Positions 43,100-55,527 are shown, counted from the stretch's first letter. The stretch is DNA of 64,000 nucleotides from Coenobita brevimanus (GCA_032717465.1 CM064748.1:8637392-8701391); one strand, 5' to 3'. The notes: generated by a model not told the origin, from the letters alone. Numbers and translations: made by a program.

Positions 43100-43340
43100 T
43101 TGGTGGTTAAAATTATGGTGGGTATTTGGGAACAAAACCTCTCTGTTAGGTTAGGATGCACTGGTGCGTCCAGTCGGCGATATTGTATGTAAACGCACTG
43201 CCTTGGTGCATATTTAATAACCTGTCTTAATATACAGTAGTTATCTTTATAGTATTGGGCTTCCGGAACCTACCTCCCTATTTTACCTGTAAATATATGT
43301 AATGTTTTAGGACGAACTTGATTCAGCACGATGTTCTGCG
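43100..43340. repeat. Repeat shared with the left end of the TA insertion at 11229
   Basis: Inverted match to 11229-11450: GGAACCTACCTCCCTATTTTAC, TAAATATATGTAATGTTTTAG and GCATCCTAACC blocks with moderate divergence. It is a second copy of that element's end. 42961-43099 shows nothing recognisable. Confidence 0.6.
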
Positions 43341-43341
43341 T

Positions 43342-43605
43342 GACCTACCTAGTGTTGTATGTGGTCTGTACTATTTTGTTACTGATTTGCTGAAGCCATG
43401 TCTGATAAGGGAAAGAGTTGGATGATGATGGTGGTTTGAATGTAGTATATTATGCTTTTTGTAATTTTGTTATTGCCTGTGGACTGGGCTGGCTGTAAGG
43501 GGTGATGGGGAGGCCAGGTTTAATAAAACAAACTTTATTGAAGGTTATTTAAAGTTTGACATCATTATCATCGTCATCATCCAGATGTATTTTCCCACCT
43601 AAAGA
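43342..43605 (-). repeat. Repeat X copy 4
   Basis: Minus strand: ...SLGGKIHLDDDDDN-like end, stop, AATAAAGTTTG and GGCCTCCCCATCACCCC. It shares with copy 1 (3672) a flank containing CCTACCTAGTGTTGTATG. It is cut by the (ATT)n tail of the L2-like LINE at 43606. Confidence 0.65.
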
Positions 43606-43910
43606 TAATAATAATAATAACAATAATAATAATAATAATAATAATAATCTGGCTTTTTGTTTCTCAAAAGCGCCAGTTCTGCCTTTGGAAATTCACTAGC
43701 CCTCGACACACATACATTATTTTTACAATTACAAGAATTGTGACATTTCATGTATATAATACAAGCTACATCATATATACATGAAAGTGGCAATAATTAA
43801 ACCCTATAATCATCCGTCATAGTACGTCTCTACAGGTCATAGCATTTTGAAAAAAGAAAGGCTTTCAGCTGTCTCTTAAAGGATTCAACAGTGGAGAGTT
43901 GTCTTATGGA

Positions 43911-46613
43911 CTATGGCAATCTGTTGTATAATATAGGGGCTCTATATGCAAAAGAACGATCAGAGAAAGATGACTGGTGAATGGCTCCTGGCTCATCAAG
44001 ACGCAAGGAATCATCTTCACTGCGTAACATCACACCCAGGCGTGCCAATGGGAGTTTTAACAATTCAGCAAGATACTTCAGTTCACCAAACTTAAGAACC
44101 TTGTATGTAATAAGACACAGTTTAAATTCAGTTCTAGCCTTTACTGGTAACCAATCCAACTCAGTCAGAAACGGGATAGTTGAGGTTCTCGGGGGGAGAC
44201 CAAAGATAAGCCATGATGCCCTGTTCAACACAGACTGAACTTTTGTTAGTATATCATTTGGAAGACCAACCCACAGTGAATTACAATAATCAACACGAGA
44301 CAAGACCTCGGCATGGACCAATGTTAAGAGGCACCGTCTATTCAGGAATTTTCTCACAGAGGACAGATTTCTGATATGCAAGTTACACCCTCTTACAACC
44401 TGATTAATATGTTCTTTGTAATTTAACTTAGAATTAAAATAAACACCCAGATTTCGAACAGAACTGACTGGGTGAAGCTGTGACGCGCCAATGTTCAATG
44501 GCAGGGCATTGTCAGTGTCATCACCCCTTCTGTTTCCTCTGATGATGATGATCTCAGTTTTACCATCATTCAGCTTAAGTTTCCTCTTAGCCATCCAAAT
44601 CTTAATATCAGACATTAGAGATTCAAACTTTGTCTTAATATCAGATATTTGATATCTTAACATAGAGCTGCGTGTCATCAGCATAAAAATGATAGGACAC
44701 ATCATGAGCATCAAGTAGAGACGATAAACTACTTGTGTAGATAGTAAATAGAATTGGACCCAAAACTGATCCTTGAGGGACTCAAAATAGAAGGGGATCA
44801 GAATCAGAGCTAGTGTAATCAACAACCACTCTCTGAGATCTGTCCGACAGATACGACTTAAGGAGCAAAAGGGCACTATCACGAACGCCGTAAAAATACA
44901 GATCATCCAACAACAGTTTATGATCTACTGTATCAAAAGCTGCAGACAGATCCAACAGAACTAGGAGAGAGGACATCCCACTACAAGTGTTTGCCACCAA
45001 GTCACTCTAAATCCTTGTTAGTGCAGTTTCAGTCGAATGGTATTTTCTGTATGCTGATTGAACAACAGGAAGAACTCTGTTGTGTTCCAGTAGTGGTACG
45101 AGTTGGTCAAGTATGGCCTGCTCAATAATCTTGGATAAAAAAGACAGGTTAGAGACGGGACGATAATTTGTCATGCTCTCGACATCAAGGCCAGGTTTCT
45201 TAATTAGGAGCCTAAGCAAAGCACGTTTCTCAGACTGCACAAAATTACTATCTAAGAAGCATCTATTTATTATGTTGCAGATAAAGTCTGCAGTATTCTC
45301 ATACACATCAGGCAGTTGTGACATGTTACATGGATTGAGTGAGCAAAATGTTTTATTAAGTTCTCTGATGTAACATTTGACTTCATTTACATCCAGCGAA
45401 TGAAATATTGAAAGCAAATGATCCCCGGTGCACCGTGGCTGGAAGTCAACTGAGTACGCTTTACTAGGAGAACTTCTGTCTAAATCACTTCTTATGCAAG
45501 ACATCTTAGTTGTAAAAAATGAAGCAAAATCAGAAGCCAATTGGGTATCAGATACAGAAGTTGGTTTAACAATTACATTCCTCCGATCAACCAAATTGTT
45601 CACAACTGCAGAGAGCTTTTTTTTTATCACCACCACATGAATCAACTTTATTTTGATAATACCTACCCTTTTGGGCTTTTACAGTGTGAACGACTGCTCT
45701 TCTCGCAAAAACAACGGAAACGAGTTACTTCGGTCCGCTGCAAGCGCCACTCACGTTCTGCCCTTCTACTTTGTCTACACAAAGAATTAATGGATGGACC
45801 ATACCACGGAGAGTCATCATGTACAGTGATTGTTTTTACTACCTCAGGACAATATTGGTCAAAAACTGACCTAAGCTCGTTGTTGTAAATATCAACCAGT
45901 TAATCAGAAGAAATACTGGAAGAATCAGTGAAGTTTAAACGTTGATCAATTTCAAAACACATCAACTGGCGGTCAACATTGTTGTAATTTCTGAACCTGA
46001 TGACCTTTTTATATGAAGGGGATTTTGGGACATCAAAACTAAGAGTGATCAGAGCATGATCAGAGATGAGGGTGTCAAATGAGTCAACCTCCACATCTGA
46101 TACGCGCCTGCAACCAACAGGGGACAAGATCAAGTCAAGGACATGTCCTGAGACATGAGTTGGATTACTCACATGATTGAAAAAATTGTTCTGGGTGATC
46201 AACTCAAGGAATTCTGAAGAAAATGGTTTTGACTCTGGACTGTCAACCCAATAATTGAAATCACCACAAACAAGAAGTCCTCCAGGTTTAAGAGAAAACC
46301 CTTCAAGAAACTGCCCAAACTCCTCCGTAAAACCTCGATCTCTGCCCGGATGACCTGGTCGATAGACAATTGCAATTCTAATGGTGTTCTGATGGAAATT
46401 TATTAATACTTCCATAAATTCAAATGAAGATGGGATCAGGTTTGAGTCAATGAGAGAGACGTTTGCAAGTGCTGCCGAGTAGATGAATGCCACGCCTCCT
46501 CCCAGATAGTCAGCAGCAGGCCTGGGAATACTAATTATAGAATGTGTCTTAGGCAAAGCATTATGAACAATATCGATATCAGACTCATACAACCAGGTTT
46601 CAGTCAAGCACAA
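43911..46613 (-). pseudogene. L2-like ORF2: endonuclease and reverse transcriptase
   Basis: Endonuclease: MCLTETWLYESDIDIV, GGGVAFIYSA, RIAIVYRPGHPGRDRGF, VCGDFNYWVDSPE, ISDHALITLSFDV. RT: NYRPVSNLSFLSKIIEQAI, QSAYRKYHSTETALTRI, LLVLLDLSAAFDTVDHKLL, motif B region near 44770, and [11 protein letters not shown] near 44690-44660 in a shifted frame. C-terminus: LGVYFNSKLNYKEHINQVV, SRVDYCNSLWVGLPN, LDWLPVKARTEFKLCLITY. Frameshifts occur near 45900, 45000 and 44660. The catalytic DD is intact in sequence but not in frame. Confidence 0.88.
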
Positions 46614-46841
46614 AATGTCACGTGCTGATTTAGAGTTTCATTAATATAGTCTATCTTATTACGGATGGAACGTATATTTAAAAGACCCATCCTTAACTGG
46701 TTCAAGAGGGACGTAGTCAGTTTTTTTAATGGTAAAATTGGTGTTTTCAGTCAATCTGTTCCTGTGAGAAATCATGATTGGACAGTCTCTACTTGATGCA
46801 AAATGGGCAACCGACTGTGAATTTGAATTAGCATCTTGATG

Positions 46842-47615
46842 TCATAAAGAAGAGCAGTTGATGCATTTGGGAGAATTTCTGTTACTACAGTCCTTAGATT
46901 TATGGGCTCCAGCACAAAAGACACATTTAGGTTCATCATTTTTCCTAGAACATCTCAAATGTATGACCAAAGCCTTGACAGTGATGACACTGTGTAACCC
47001 AGAATCTATCGAAAGCGAGGCATCTTGTAAGATCCACATAGCTGTAATTGCCCTGTTCTACAATGGAGGATCTCACCTCTGGCGATATCTTCAAGACAGC
47101 AGTTTTGGTGTCATTCCTTGTCCTTGTGAAGAGAAGGTTGAGGGTACAACCTCGATCAATGAGCATCTTAATTTTATTGTTTTTTCTCAGAATATTTGGG
47201 ATGATGTCAGAGTCACCCAAGGAAGAGGAAAGGCCTGTCACGGTCATTTTAGGCAACATTTTCTTTGGCTCTGATATACAAAAAGTGCCCTCAGAGCCAA
47301 AATGATCAGTCAACACCCCAGTTCCCTCACCTTTGGCGGAAACTTCATCACCAACCCACCAGCCTTGATCTTAAGACAGCTATCAACCAGTACCGAGTTA
47401 AGTACACCTCTGATGTCTTCTGGTCCCATCTGATTTGTCAGGGCATCAGCACCACTCTTTGGTTTCACAATCAGTACATGCTGACTATGAATGGCTTTTT
47501 TCTGGCCATGAGCACTGATCCCAATCACGCCCCAAGGCAGATCCTTCTCTCCCCCCACGATAGACCCGCGAACAGCATCCGCAAATGACTTGGCCTGATC
47601 TTGCGTGACTGCCAT
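46842..47615 (-). pseudogene. L2-like ORF1: gag-like protein with zinc knuckles
   Basis: Starts MAVTQDQAKSFADAVRGS at 47615. After a frameshift it continues MLPKMTVTGLSSSLGDSD, ILRKNNKIKMLID and LKISPEVRSSI. Then come Cys/His knuckles CHHCQGFGHTFEMC, CVFCAGAHKSKDC and CINCS. The layout (RNA-recognition-like middle, then CCHC knuckles) fits an RNA-binding ORF1. One to two frameshifts are present. Confidence 0.78.
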
Positions 47616-48149
47616 GGGTAATGAGACCTTGGTCTCTAGTGCCTCCAGTCTATTTGAAATGTCTCTAATTGCCTGAAAGATTGCCCCAATAACTTTATCT
47701 TCAAACTACTTCTTGGTACTACTTCCTCCACCAGGCAAGACCTCATTCGCTGGTGCAACACACTGGCTACACAGCCAGCAAAAGCCCAGCTGGTGGCTCT
47801 TCTTCATAAATGGATAGTCGCCTGCGTCCAAATTTTCACAAGCTATATGAACCACTCACTGCAGTAGGCGCACTTCAGTGCTTGTGCACTTTTTGCTAAA
47901 GACCTACTGCAGTGAGGGCGCTGGTGTTGTTTGCTCTTGATAAAGGAGAACAAAAAACAATGCAAAATAACAACAGCAGCAAAAAGTATATACAATACTA
48001 CCCGGGATAAACCTGGGCAGCGCCGCCCCCGTTTGTGTCACCAAAAAAGAAAGCCAAAAAAAAAAAAAACGCAATGAACAGAAATGGAAAAAAACAGGGT
48101 GTCTGCGAGGTCAGCACGAGCAGGTGGGGTACAACTTGACTACCCTTCT

Positions 48150-48716
48150 ATTAAAGGTAACCCAAACAAATCTTCTCCATGTCACCCTGTCCCCAGCCAT
48201 TTCACTTCTCTGCTTTCAGTTTACACCCCCTTTCTCATATACCTTTCCACTCCATCCCTCCATTTCATCCTTGGCATCCCCCTCCCTCTACCCCCCTTCA
48301 CCTTACTCACATACATTCTCCTTGTCAGTCTCTCACTCTGCATCCTTTCCACATGGCCAAATCACCTCGGTGTGTTTCTCGTAACGCGTCCTGTCTCATC
48401 CACATCCTTACAACAATGCTCCTTTGCTTCCTCATTTGTCAGTCTGTTTCTCCACATGACTCCACGTGCTCCTCTCAAGTAACTCATTTCCACTGGTCTC
48501 ACTCCTGACTTGCGTCCCTCCAACAAGGTCCAAGCTTCACTTCCATATGTGAGAGTTTGTATCACAGTACTGTCATGTAGTAACTTTTTCACTTCCATGC
48601 TCACTTCCCTGTTTCTTATCACTGCTTTCAAGGAACCAGCAGCCTTTCTTCCTTGTTGTATCCTTTCAAGCACTTCACCCTCTAAACTTCCATTGTTACT
48701 TAATACTTGTTGTAGG
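48150..48716 (-). mobile_element. RTE-A LINE 3' end (A10)
   Basis: Minus strand: RSAFSGL-like RT tail (NNGSLEGEVLERIQQGRKAAG), VIRNREVSMEVKKLLHDS, IQTLTYGSEAWTLLEGRKSG, MSYLRGARGVMWRNRLTNE and the GGPR-W-like end toward 48150. No (TAGA) tail is visible, so the 3' end is also slightly truncated. Abuts RTE-B at 48717. Confidence 0.82.
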
Positions 48717-50524
48717 TGGTATGGGGGATGATGAAATAGTGGTGTTGGGAGGGGACTTTGATGGTCATGTAGGTGAAGTTGCTCAAGTTTATGAAGGAGT
48801 ACATGGGGGATGTGCATATGGTACAATACATGGGGAAGGGGAAAGGATTCTTGAGTTTGGGGAGGCAGTGAACATGATTGTGTGCAACACACATTTTAGG
48901 AAAAGAAAGAGTTGGTTGATTACGTACAAGTGGGGTGGAAATAGCAGCTGGATAGATTATTTTCCGGTCAGGAGGGCTGATAGGAAGCGAGGAGTGTGTG
49001 CAGCAGCACAAATTATTTTGTGACATGGTGCTTAAAGAACGAATGATGAAAAGACGACTTATGCACCTACGAGGAAAATATGAAACCTGGAAAACCAAGC
49101 AGTAAGGGATGCCTTCTGTAGTGAGATGAGGAGAATGGTGGCTGAACAGGGAGCCGTTAACAGGCGTTAGTGAACAGTACGAAGCCCTCAAGAACAACTT
49201 TTTGAGTTACTGATGCAGTATGCAGTCGGACAAGAGGCCCACCAAGACATAAAGTAACTTGGTGGTGGAATGAGAGTGTAGAAGCTGGAGTTAAGGAGAG
49301 AAGAAGGCTTTTCCGGGAATGGAAGAAGGATGGTAACAAGGCGAAAGCTGCCAAGCATAGGGCTAGAAGAGTGATATTATACAGAGCGAAGTCTGAGTCA
49401 CCAAGACTTTTACTTGATAACCTAAGTCAAATGGAAAGGAAATATATGATATTTAAGGTGGTAAATCAGGTTAAGAGAGATAATCGAGATATTATAGGTG
49501 AGCTGTGTGTGAAGAATAATGAAGGAAGAGTAGTGGTGAACATTGGGGATATTAGAGATGCATGGAGAGAGCATTATAGCCCGTTGTTGAATTAGGAGTT
49601 TGACTGGGAAAGGGAAGGTTTGAAGCCAGCAGATCCAGTGTTTGGCCCTTGGCCTTTGATTGATGTTGCTACTGTGAGTAAGGCAATAGGCAGGATGCAG
49701 GTGGGGAAGGCAGCAGATGAGTCTGGGTTGACTGCCAAAATATTGAAGGCCTCAGGAGATATAGGGATGAGGTTAGTCACTGACCGGATAAATATGATTA
49801 TATACATTTGTGTTGTCCCAGATGACTGGCTGAAGAGTGTAATTGTAAATGTGTATAAGGGGAAGGGTGATGCCCTGGAAAAAGGACGTTATAGAGGTAT
49901 AAAGCTTTTAGATCAGATAAGGAAGGTAATGGGGAGAGTTCAAGAATGTTTCATTAGAGAAAGAGGGAATATTGATGAGATGCAGCTTGGGTTTATGGTA
50001 GGCAAGGGGACCACTGATGCCATATTCATTGTTCGAGAGCTTCAGGAAAAAATATGTAGGAAAATAATGGGAACTGTACTTTGTTTTTGTTGATTTGGAG
50101 AAAGCTTTTGACAGAGTCCCTAGAGAGGTGGTGAAGTGGGCAATGAGAAAGCTTGGGATGGAAGAGTGGCTTGTTACGATGGTTATAGCTATGTATGTGG
50201 GTGCTTGCACCCAGGTAAGAATGAATGGAGATTTGAGTGATGAGTTTTCATGAATGTTGGTGTGCATCAAGGGTCAGTTTTGATTCCCATGTTGTTTATC
50301 ATGGTACTTGAAGCCCTCTCACATGACTTCAGAAATGGGTTCCCGTGGGAGATGTTGTATGCCGGATTAGGTGTTGATTGCAGAGAATGAAAGCGAGGCG
50401 GTGGAAAGATTTAAGAAGTGGAGAGATGGTATGGGTCACAAGGGCTTAAGAGTAAATGCAGATAAAATGAAGTCAGAGAAGAGGGAGAATGGCCTTGTGC
50501 AATTTGCCGCAAGGACATGGGAAG
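48717..50524 (+). mobile_element. RTE-B LINE (B10), longest copy
   Basis: Endonuclease end: VVLGGDFDGHVGEVA, GILEFGEAV-like, NTHFRKRKSWLITYKWGG, SWIDYFPVRR (48720-49000). Linker to 49600: HRARRVILYRAKSES, FKVVNQVKRDNRDIIGELC, AWREHYSPLLN. RT: PADPVFGPWPLIDVATVSKA, GRMQVGKAADESGLTAKIL, PDDWLKSVIVNVYKGKGD, YRGIKLLDQIRKVMGR, QLGFMVGKGTTDAIFIV (to 50093). After a frameshift come FVDLEKAFDRVPREVVKWAM and GMEEWLVTMVIAMYVGA. The FADD-equivalent is lost near 50345. It ends at WPCAICRKDMGSS, the start of the zinc motif. It serves as the reference for the RTE-B fragments. Confidence 0.85.
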
Positions 50525-51055
50525 TAGTAGTAGTCGTAGTTGTTCCCTAGGCAGTCTGGCCGAACAGCCCCGAGTCCCTTAGGAAGGCCATGGCCAAGAC
50601 TGGGCTTTCCCACAGAGCTCTCAAAGAGTGTATGTTGTGTTGTTGGCTTAGGTGATTGTGTGCAATGCAGTCTTCCATAATGTGCTTAATAGTATGGGGT
50701 GCTGTGTTGCATCCTGGACAGGCATCAGCGACGGAGTCATCCAGCCTCTTCTGATAGCTTAAGAGGGCTGGATGGTGCACACATCTCAGCCTGGCCAGGT
50801 GGACCCTGTCCTCGCGAGGGAGATAGGATTCAGAAGGGTGGATGTCAGGAGGCCGTGCATGCAGCTGTGTGTTGTCTTTAAGTGACTGAATGGAGCGGCG
50901 AGTGATCTGGGTGTGGATATGCTTCTGGAAGCTGATCTGAGGTGGGCGAGGGGGGAGAGATAACAGTATTTGTGTATGGTATCATGTGCCGGGTGTTGTT
51001 TTGATGTTCCTTGGTGTTGGTGAATGCGCTGCCATGTAATATAGTGGATGTGGGT
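50525..51055 (-). mobile_element. Second jockey-like LINE, 3' end
   Basis: Minus strand: HPPQISFQKHIHTQITRR, SESYLPREDRVHLARLRC, then VHHPALLSYQKRLDDSVADA and CPGCNTAPHTIKHIMEDC, ending WESPVLAMAFLRDSGLFGQTA-stop. The Cys/His motif after a small basic region is typical of the end of jockey/R1-type ORF2. It is probably the same family as 51781-53150 (His/Thr-rich, A-rich coding strand), inverted relative to it. Confidence 0.7.
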
Positions 51056-51780
51056 TTCCCCACCTGCATCCTGCCTATTGCCCTGCTCACAGTAGCAGCA
51101 TCAATCAAAGGCCAATGGCCAAACACTGGGTCTGCTGGCTCCAAACCTTCCCTGTCCCAGTCAAACTCCTCATTCAACAAGCAGCTATAACGCTTTCTCC
51201 ATGCATCCTAAATATCCCCAATGTTCACCACTACCTTTGTTTCATCATTTTTCACACACTGCTCACGTATGATATCCCAATATTCCCTCATCATGTGTTA
51301 TGCCACCTTAAATATCATGTTCTTCCTTTGCACATTATTTAGGTTATCAAGTTAAAGTCTCTGAGACTCAGACTTTGCCCTATAAACCTCTTTTCTAGCC
51401 GTATGCTTGGCAGCAAAGTGTGAAACTATTTTTGAATTTACCATTACTCATCAACAATCCAGAGTAAAAATATACTGAAATCATCAGCATGGAATGACTG
51501 TGTACAACTTCTCTGATAAACATGAATGCAGTAATCCTGAATAATAAACATGTCAGCCAAGCAGCATAATTTGTATGAAAGTATGGTTCATAAGAAATCA
51601 GCTGACAATTATCTTACCTAACTTCTTAATCAAGACGTAGAGTCGTCACATACCGTACAAGCCAAATTTTCTGACCCTGAGTCTGTCAGTTAATAATGAA
51701 CATCGGTCACAAAGCCCTATTCACACTTGTTGCACTAAATGTGAAAACTTGAAACTTCTGCTCCCCAAACCTCGCCCCCA
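51056..51780 (-). mobile_element. RTE-B LINE (B11), linker plus 5' module
   Basis: Minus strand: EEFDWDREGLEPADPVFGHW, PLIDAATVSRAIGRMQVGKP (51180-51060), upstream HYSCLLN-like and VKNDETKVVVNIGD, then AKHTARKEVYRAKSES near 51400. From 51425 to 51780 it is the same 5' module as 17960-18270. The shared junction shows that the module and RTE-B moved together. Confidence 0.75.
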
Positions 51781-53150
51781 CTACATCATGGAGAGTGGTC
51801 AAAACCCTAGGTTCTGATCACCTCCCAATCATCATCACTACCAAAACCAGAATCACCCCAGCTGGCCACAAACACACATACACTAATTATAAGAGAGCCA
51901 ACTGGGAGGCCTTTGTAACTGAAACAGAACAACATTTTGAAACACTAAACAGTACACCCATCACAAACATCAACACCGCTGTGCACACTTTCAATACAAC
52001 CATACAAAACACAGACAAAAGACACATCCCTAGAGGCAACAGAAAGAGACAAAACCCCAACTTCACACCAGAAATTCAAGGCCTCATCAGACAACGGGAC
52101 ACACTGCGACACTCCCAAACACCCCATACACAAGACACCTTACAACAAACACAAGAACTGAACACTCAAATAAACAATAAAATATCAGAACAGCAAACAC
52201 TAAACTGGAAAAATTACCTCCAAAACACTTGACCACAAAACAAACATCAGCAAACGCTACAAAACACTAAACAGCATCACACTTTCCAACAGCAGCACCA
52301 CACAATCACACGCTGCCATCACAACAACAGACACCATACCCTCAAACAAACAACAAGCAAACACTCTCATCAATCACTTTTCACAAGTCAGCCATCTAAA
52401 CCCCCATCCCGAAGACTGACGTATCATCCGACGTAAGAGACAGTTCCCCACAGACCCAGACTATGCACCTTTCACTTACAACCAGACGAAGCAAATCATT
52501 AACAACCTCAAGCACTCATCTGCCTGTAGACCAGACAACATAAGTAACATTCACCTTAAACACCTAGGACCATAAGGCATACAAGCACTCACCAACATAT
52601 CAAACTACAGCTACTCACACAACATAATACCCAGCATCTGGAATCATGGCAGTATCATCACTATCCCTAAACCCAACAAAGATCCCACATTACCCTCCTC
52701 ACATCGCCCCATCACACTCCTCTGCACTCCCTCTAAAGTCACTGAACGACTGATACTATTGTACAACTAGTCACACCTCACATTCCCCTAGCCCAGCCAC
52801 AACATGGCTTTAGGCCACTACACTCCACAAACACCCTTCTTACAGAGCTTACACAGAGAGTTTTTGATGGCATAAATTCAGCTAGGCCACCACACAGAAG
52901 AATCCTAATCACACTAGACATTAACAAAGCTTTTGATGCCATCCCCCGCCACAACCTCACAAACAAAATACTCAACACAAACATGCACAATAACAGAAAA
53001 AGATGGCTGGCAAACTACTTAGCAGGCAGATGTGCACACATAACATTTGCCGGTCAGTCTTTTAACATCAGAAACTTCACAAACGGTGTCCCCCAATGAT
53101 CTGTTTTGTCCCCTACACCACAAGAAAGCACATGATATTGTGCATCTAGT
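51781..53150 (+). mobile_element. Second jockey-like LINE, endonuclease end to RT
   Basis: Opens at the end of the endonuclease (TLGSDHLPIIITTKTRI), then NYKRANWEAFVTETEQHF, HIPRGNRKRQNPNFTPEIQ and LNWKNYLQNT, 145 open codons to 52232. Further RT pieces are broken: SACRPDNISNIHLKHLGP, IITIPKPNKDPTLPSSHRPI, LDINKAFDAIPRHNLTNKI, NFTNGVPQ-stop-SVLSPT. The strand is A/C-rich. Both ends are truncated. Confidence 0.8.
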
Positions 53151-53158
53151 CATGTGCT

Positions 53159-53537
53159 TAACCCTTGGAAAGTGCCGGCAAAATTTTGCACTAGGATAAT
53201 TGGAAGTTATATGAAGTGAGTATTGCTCTTGAACACTTTATTGTCTGTGTGTTTCTCTACTTTTCCTCATCAGTTTTCAGTGTTTTTATTAGCTTATCTT
53301 ACAGTATAAACACCATTGAAGATGATGGTTTACATTTATACCAATTGAACCAATTTCCTGGTGGCATATTTGGCTGTGGAATTTTTTTGTGGCCAGGGAC
53401 CAGTTATCACTGGTGTCAAATAACTGATTTTCCAACCGTCTTGAGTTTTTTTGTGGATGTTTATTGTTTATGCATTGTTTCCTTGGTGTGTAGCATTCCT
53501 GTGAATAATTCTACATGTGTTTTGATGTCTAGATGTC
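53159..53537. mobile_element. TTAA-type terminus and Tigger-like flank
   Basis: Begins TTAACCCTTGGAAAGTGCCGG, like the piggyBac-type ends elsewhere. The rest (to 53537) is T-rich and partly resembles 25490-25560 (TTTCCTTGGTGTGTAGCATT). A 138-codon open frame at 53216-53632 has no recognised domain and crosses into the hAT element, so I do not call it a gene. 55409-55426 (AAATATGGCAGATTGAC) continues this flank on the other side of hAT. Confidence 0.45.
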
Positions 53538-55408
53538 AGGCATGGGGCAGTTACAGGGGTATTGTAATCGATTACGATAACGATTACTTTTGCAAACTTC
53601 AGATTATGATTACGATTATGATTACAGAATAATTATGAGTAATCGATTACTGTTACGATTACATAAGAAGTAATCACGGTTACAATCGTGATTACATGTA
53701 CTGTTATGCACTATATAATTATGAGCACGTTTCTTTTATACTTAACATTGATTAAGTAAATAGCTGAAGTTAGTTTTTAAAAGCAACAACATCGTCCAGT
53801 AATATAAAACTGATATTTTTTAGTGATAATATATCTTACATGCAAATCATTTAAATAAGAATTGCCTTTGTAAGGAAGAACATAGTGTTAAGCTCTGCAG
53901 AACCTATGGCATTGTTACTCTGGATAAAAATATACTGTACAGTGCTATGTCCTATAAATTGTTCCTTTATTTTTTTTACCAGTTTGCTATACAAATGTGT
54001 TTCAATAATTCAAGCACTGAGACTTTTCTTCCCTTTGTCCTTGACCCTTTTATTTAATTAACTTTTCTACCAACTGACATCTTCCCAGGTGATATTATTC
54101 TAGCTTAGGCAGGATATTATATGGAAGCTTCTAAGTGATAACCTACAATTCACTTTTGTTTTCATATTACTTGTGCACTTTTATGGTGTATATTCAACTG
54201 TTTGACACTGAACTACAGTATTTTATTCTTAACGAGTATTTGTGGAAGAATAACTTATCTGGGGCCTTGTATTCGTAAAAAAAACCATGATTGTGATTAC
54301 AATATGAGAATAATCAATTACGATTGTGATTACTTTGAAAAAAATGCCTAAATACAGTAGGTACACACAGTCCGCGAGTTTATGGGTGGCAGACGAGGTC
54401 GCTTACTAGGAATTCGCGTACCGTGAATACATAGACTTATGGGAAAAATTACATATGGACGGCACCCCCCTTCATGGGCAACCCTTTAGACTCCTTTCGG
54501 ACCTGAGTACAGTATTGTACTGTACAGGGAAAGTATCTAAGACATATGACCTAATAAAGTAAACCAAGATTATGGCTTTACTAAATCAACAAGGATATGG
54601 TTTAACTAAACCAACAAGAATATGGCTGCTCACCTAAACACAAGAGGACAACAAGCATGATGGACTTAAGAAGGGGATCCAAGGCAGGGTGAGGCACCTA
54701 GTGTGCACCTCCTGCAGCACCCGACACACCACCTTCCTCGCCACTCTCGTCACCACCACTTTCGACATTTTCACTAGCTAATGCACCCACTTTGTTCATA
54801 ATCCCTTCAAAGTCTTTCTGACACCTCAGACATTGCATCATCCTCTTGATCCTCCCCAGGATATGGCTCTTTTGAAGTTGAAGGGAGTGATTCCTCACTT
54901 TCTTGAGGCCGCAGGAAATGTGTGATGAAGGTTTGCTTCCGTCTGTTAACCTGGTTGTGCCTGTCTGTGTAATAGCAGAAGGTTCTGTCCAGTGAAGTCA
55001 TCACTTCCAACAATTGCAACTGATAGTGTTCGATGTCCTTCAATTCTTCCTTGAACTTATCTAGGGCACACACTACCCAGCCGATCTCCATCATCGACAA
55101 GTCTCCATTCTCCATCAGTGGTGGTGCTGGCTCTTCTGCTGCGGTCTCCTGCTCTCAGCCCTCTTGCTCTCAGCTCCGGATTTGAGCCACTCTTCCCTGC
55201 TGTCTCGCATATTACGAATTCAATTCACATACTATTAAAAATACATTACAATTCGATAAAAAATCGGTTCTCGTGTACAATGAAATTCACTTACTGTGAG
55301 CTCGAGTACTATGCATTCCTACTGTAGTCAATTACGATTACGATTACACAAAAGTCTGTAATCGTTTACAATCGAATACGATTACAGATTACGATTACCC
55401 CACGTCTG
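53538..55408. mobile_element. hAT-like element with GTAATCGATTAC-rich ends
   Basis: Ends begin CAGGCATGGGG (53538) and, inverted, CAGACGTGGGG (55408), eleven bases with two transitions. Flanking 8-mers CTAGATGT and CTAAATAT match at six of eight positions, as expected for an old hAT target duplication. Both ends are packed with ATTACGATTAC and GTAATCGATTAC motifs (53562-53700, 54283-54335, 55327-55400). No transposase was found. A TA-flanked element occupies 54355-55324, so the hAT part itself is about 0.9 kb. Confidence 0.78.
54355..55324. mobile_element. TA-flanked Tigger-like element nested in hAT
   Basis: Left end CAGTAGGTACACACAG, right end (inverted) CAGTAGGAATGCATAG; TA on both sides (54353-54354 and 55325-55326). 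Minus-strand coding remnants at 55115-54698 (VVCALDKFKEELKDIEHYQL, DRHNQVNRRKQTFITHFLRP, LPSTSKEPYPGEDQE) resemble the Pro/Ser/acidic C-terminus of Tigger/jerky transposases. No catalytic domain remains. Confidence 0.65.
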
Positions 55409-55428
55409 CTAAATATGGCAGATTGACC

Positions 55429-55527
55429 CCCTAGGGGTAGGGGTTTTTTTCAAGAATACTCCCCAGTATCCCCTGCTAGTCGTAAAAGGCGACTAAAAGG
55501 GTTGGCGGAGGGTTAGTGCCCCTCCCC
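55429..55527 (+). ncRNA. RTE-A structured 5' leader (A11 copy)
   Basis: CTAGGGG (55431) pairs with CCCCAG (55461) with one bulged A. The GTCG/CGAC stem has loop TAAAAGG. GGAGGG (55507-55512) pairs with CCCTCC (55520-55525). This is the same subfamily form as A6. The sister-type start codon ATG is kept at 55585. Confidence 0.7.

Larger units (their letters stand above)
43606..48070 (-). mobile_element. L2-like LINE, near full-length with (ATT)n tail
   Basis: The minus-strand tail is (ATT)n (43606-43648), inserted in repeat X. It contains ORF2 (43911-46613) and ORF1 (46842-47615). 47616-48070 is a probable 5' UTR ending near an A-rich run. Short tandem tails and the STETA / VLLDLSAAFDTVDH signatures are typical of L2/CR1 elements. 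Both ORFs carry frameshifts. Confidence 0.88.

Noticed and set aside
44640..44720. Loss of the YADD box in the L2-like RT
   Set aside because: The box is present as [11 protein letters not shown] in another frame; a frameshift only hides it.
53216..53632. 138-codon open frame with hydrophobic segments
   Set aside because: It crosses the left boundary of the hAT element and has T-rich, low-complexity composition. No signal peptide plus domain arrangement is convincing.
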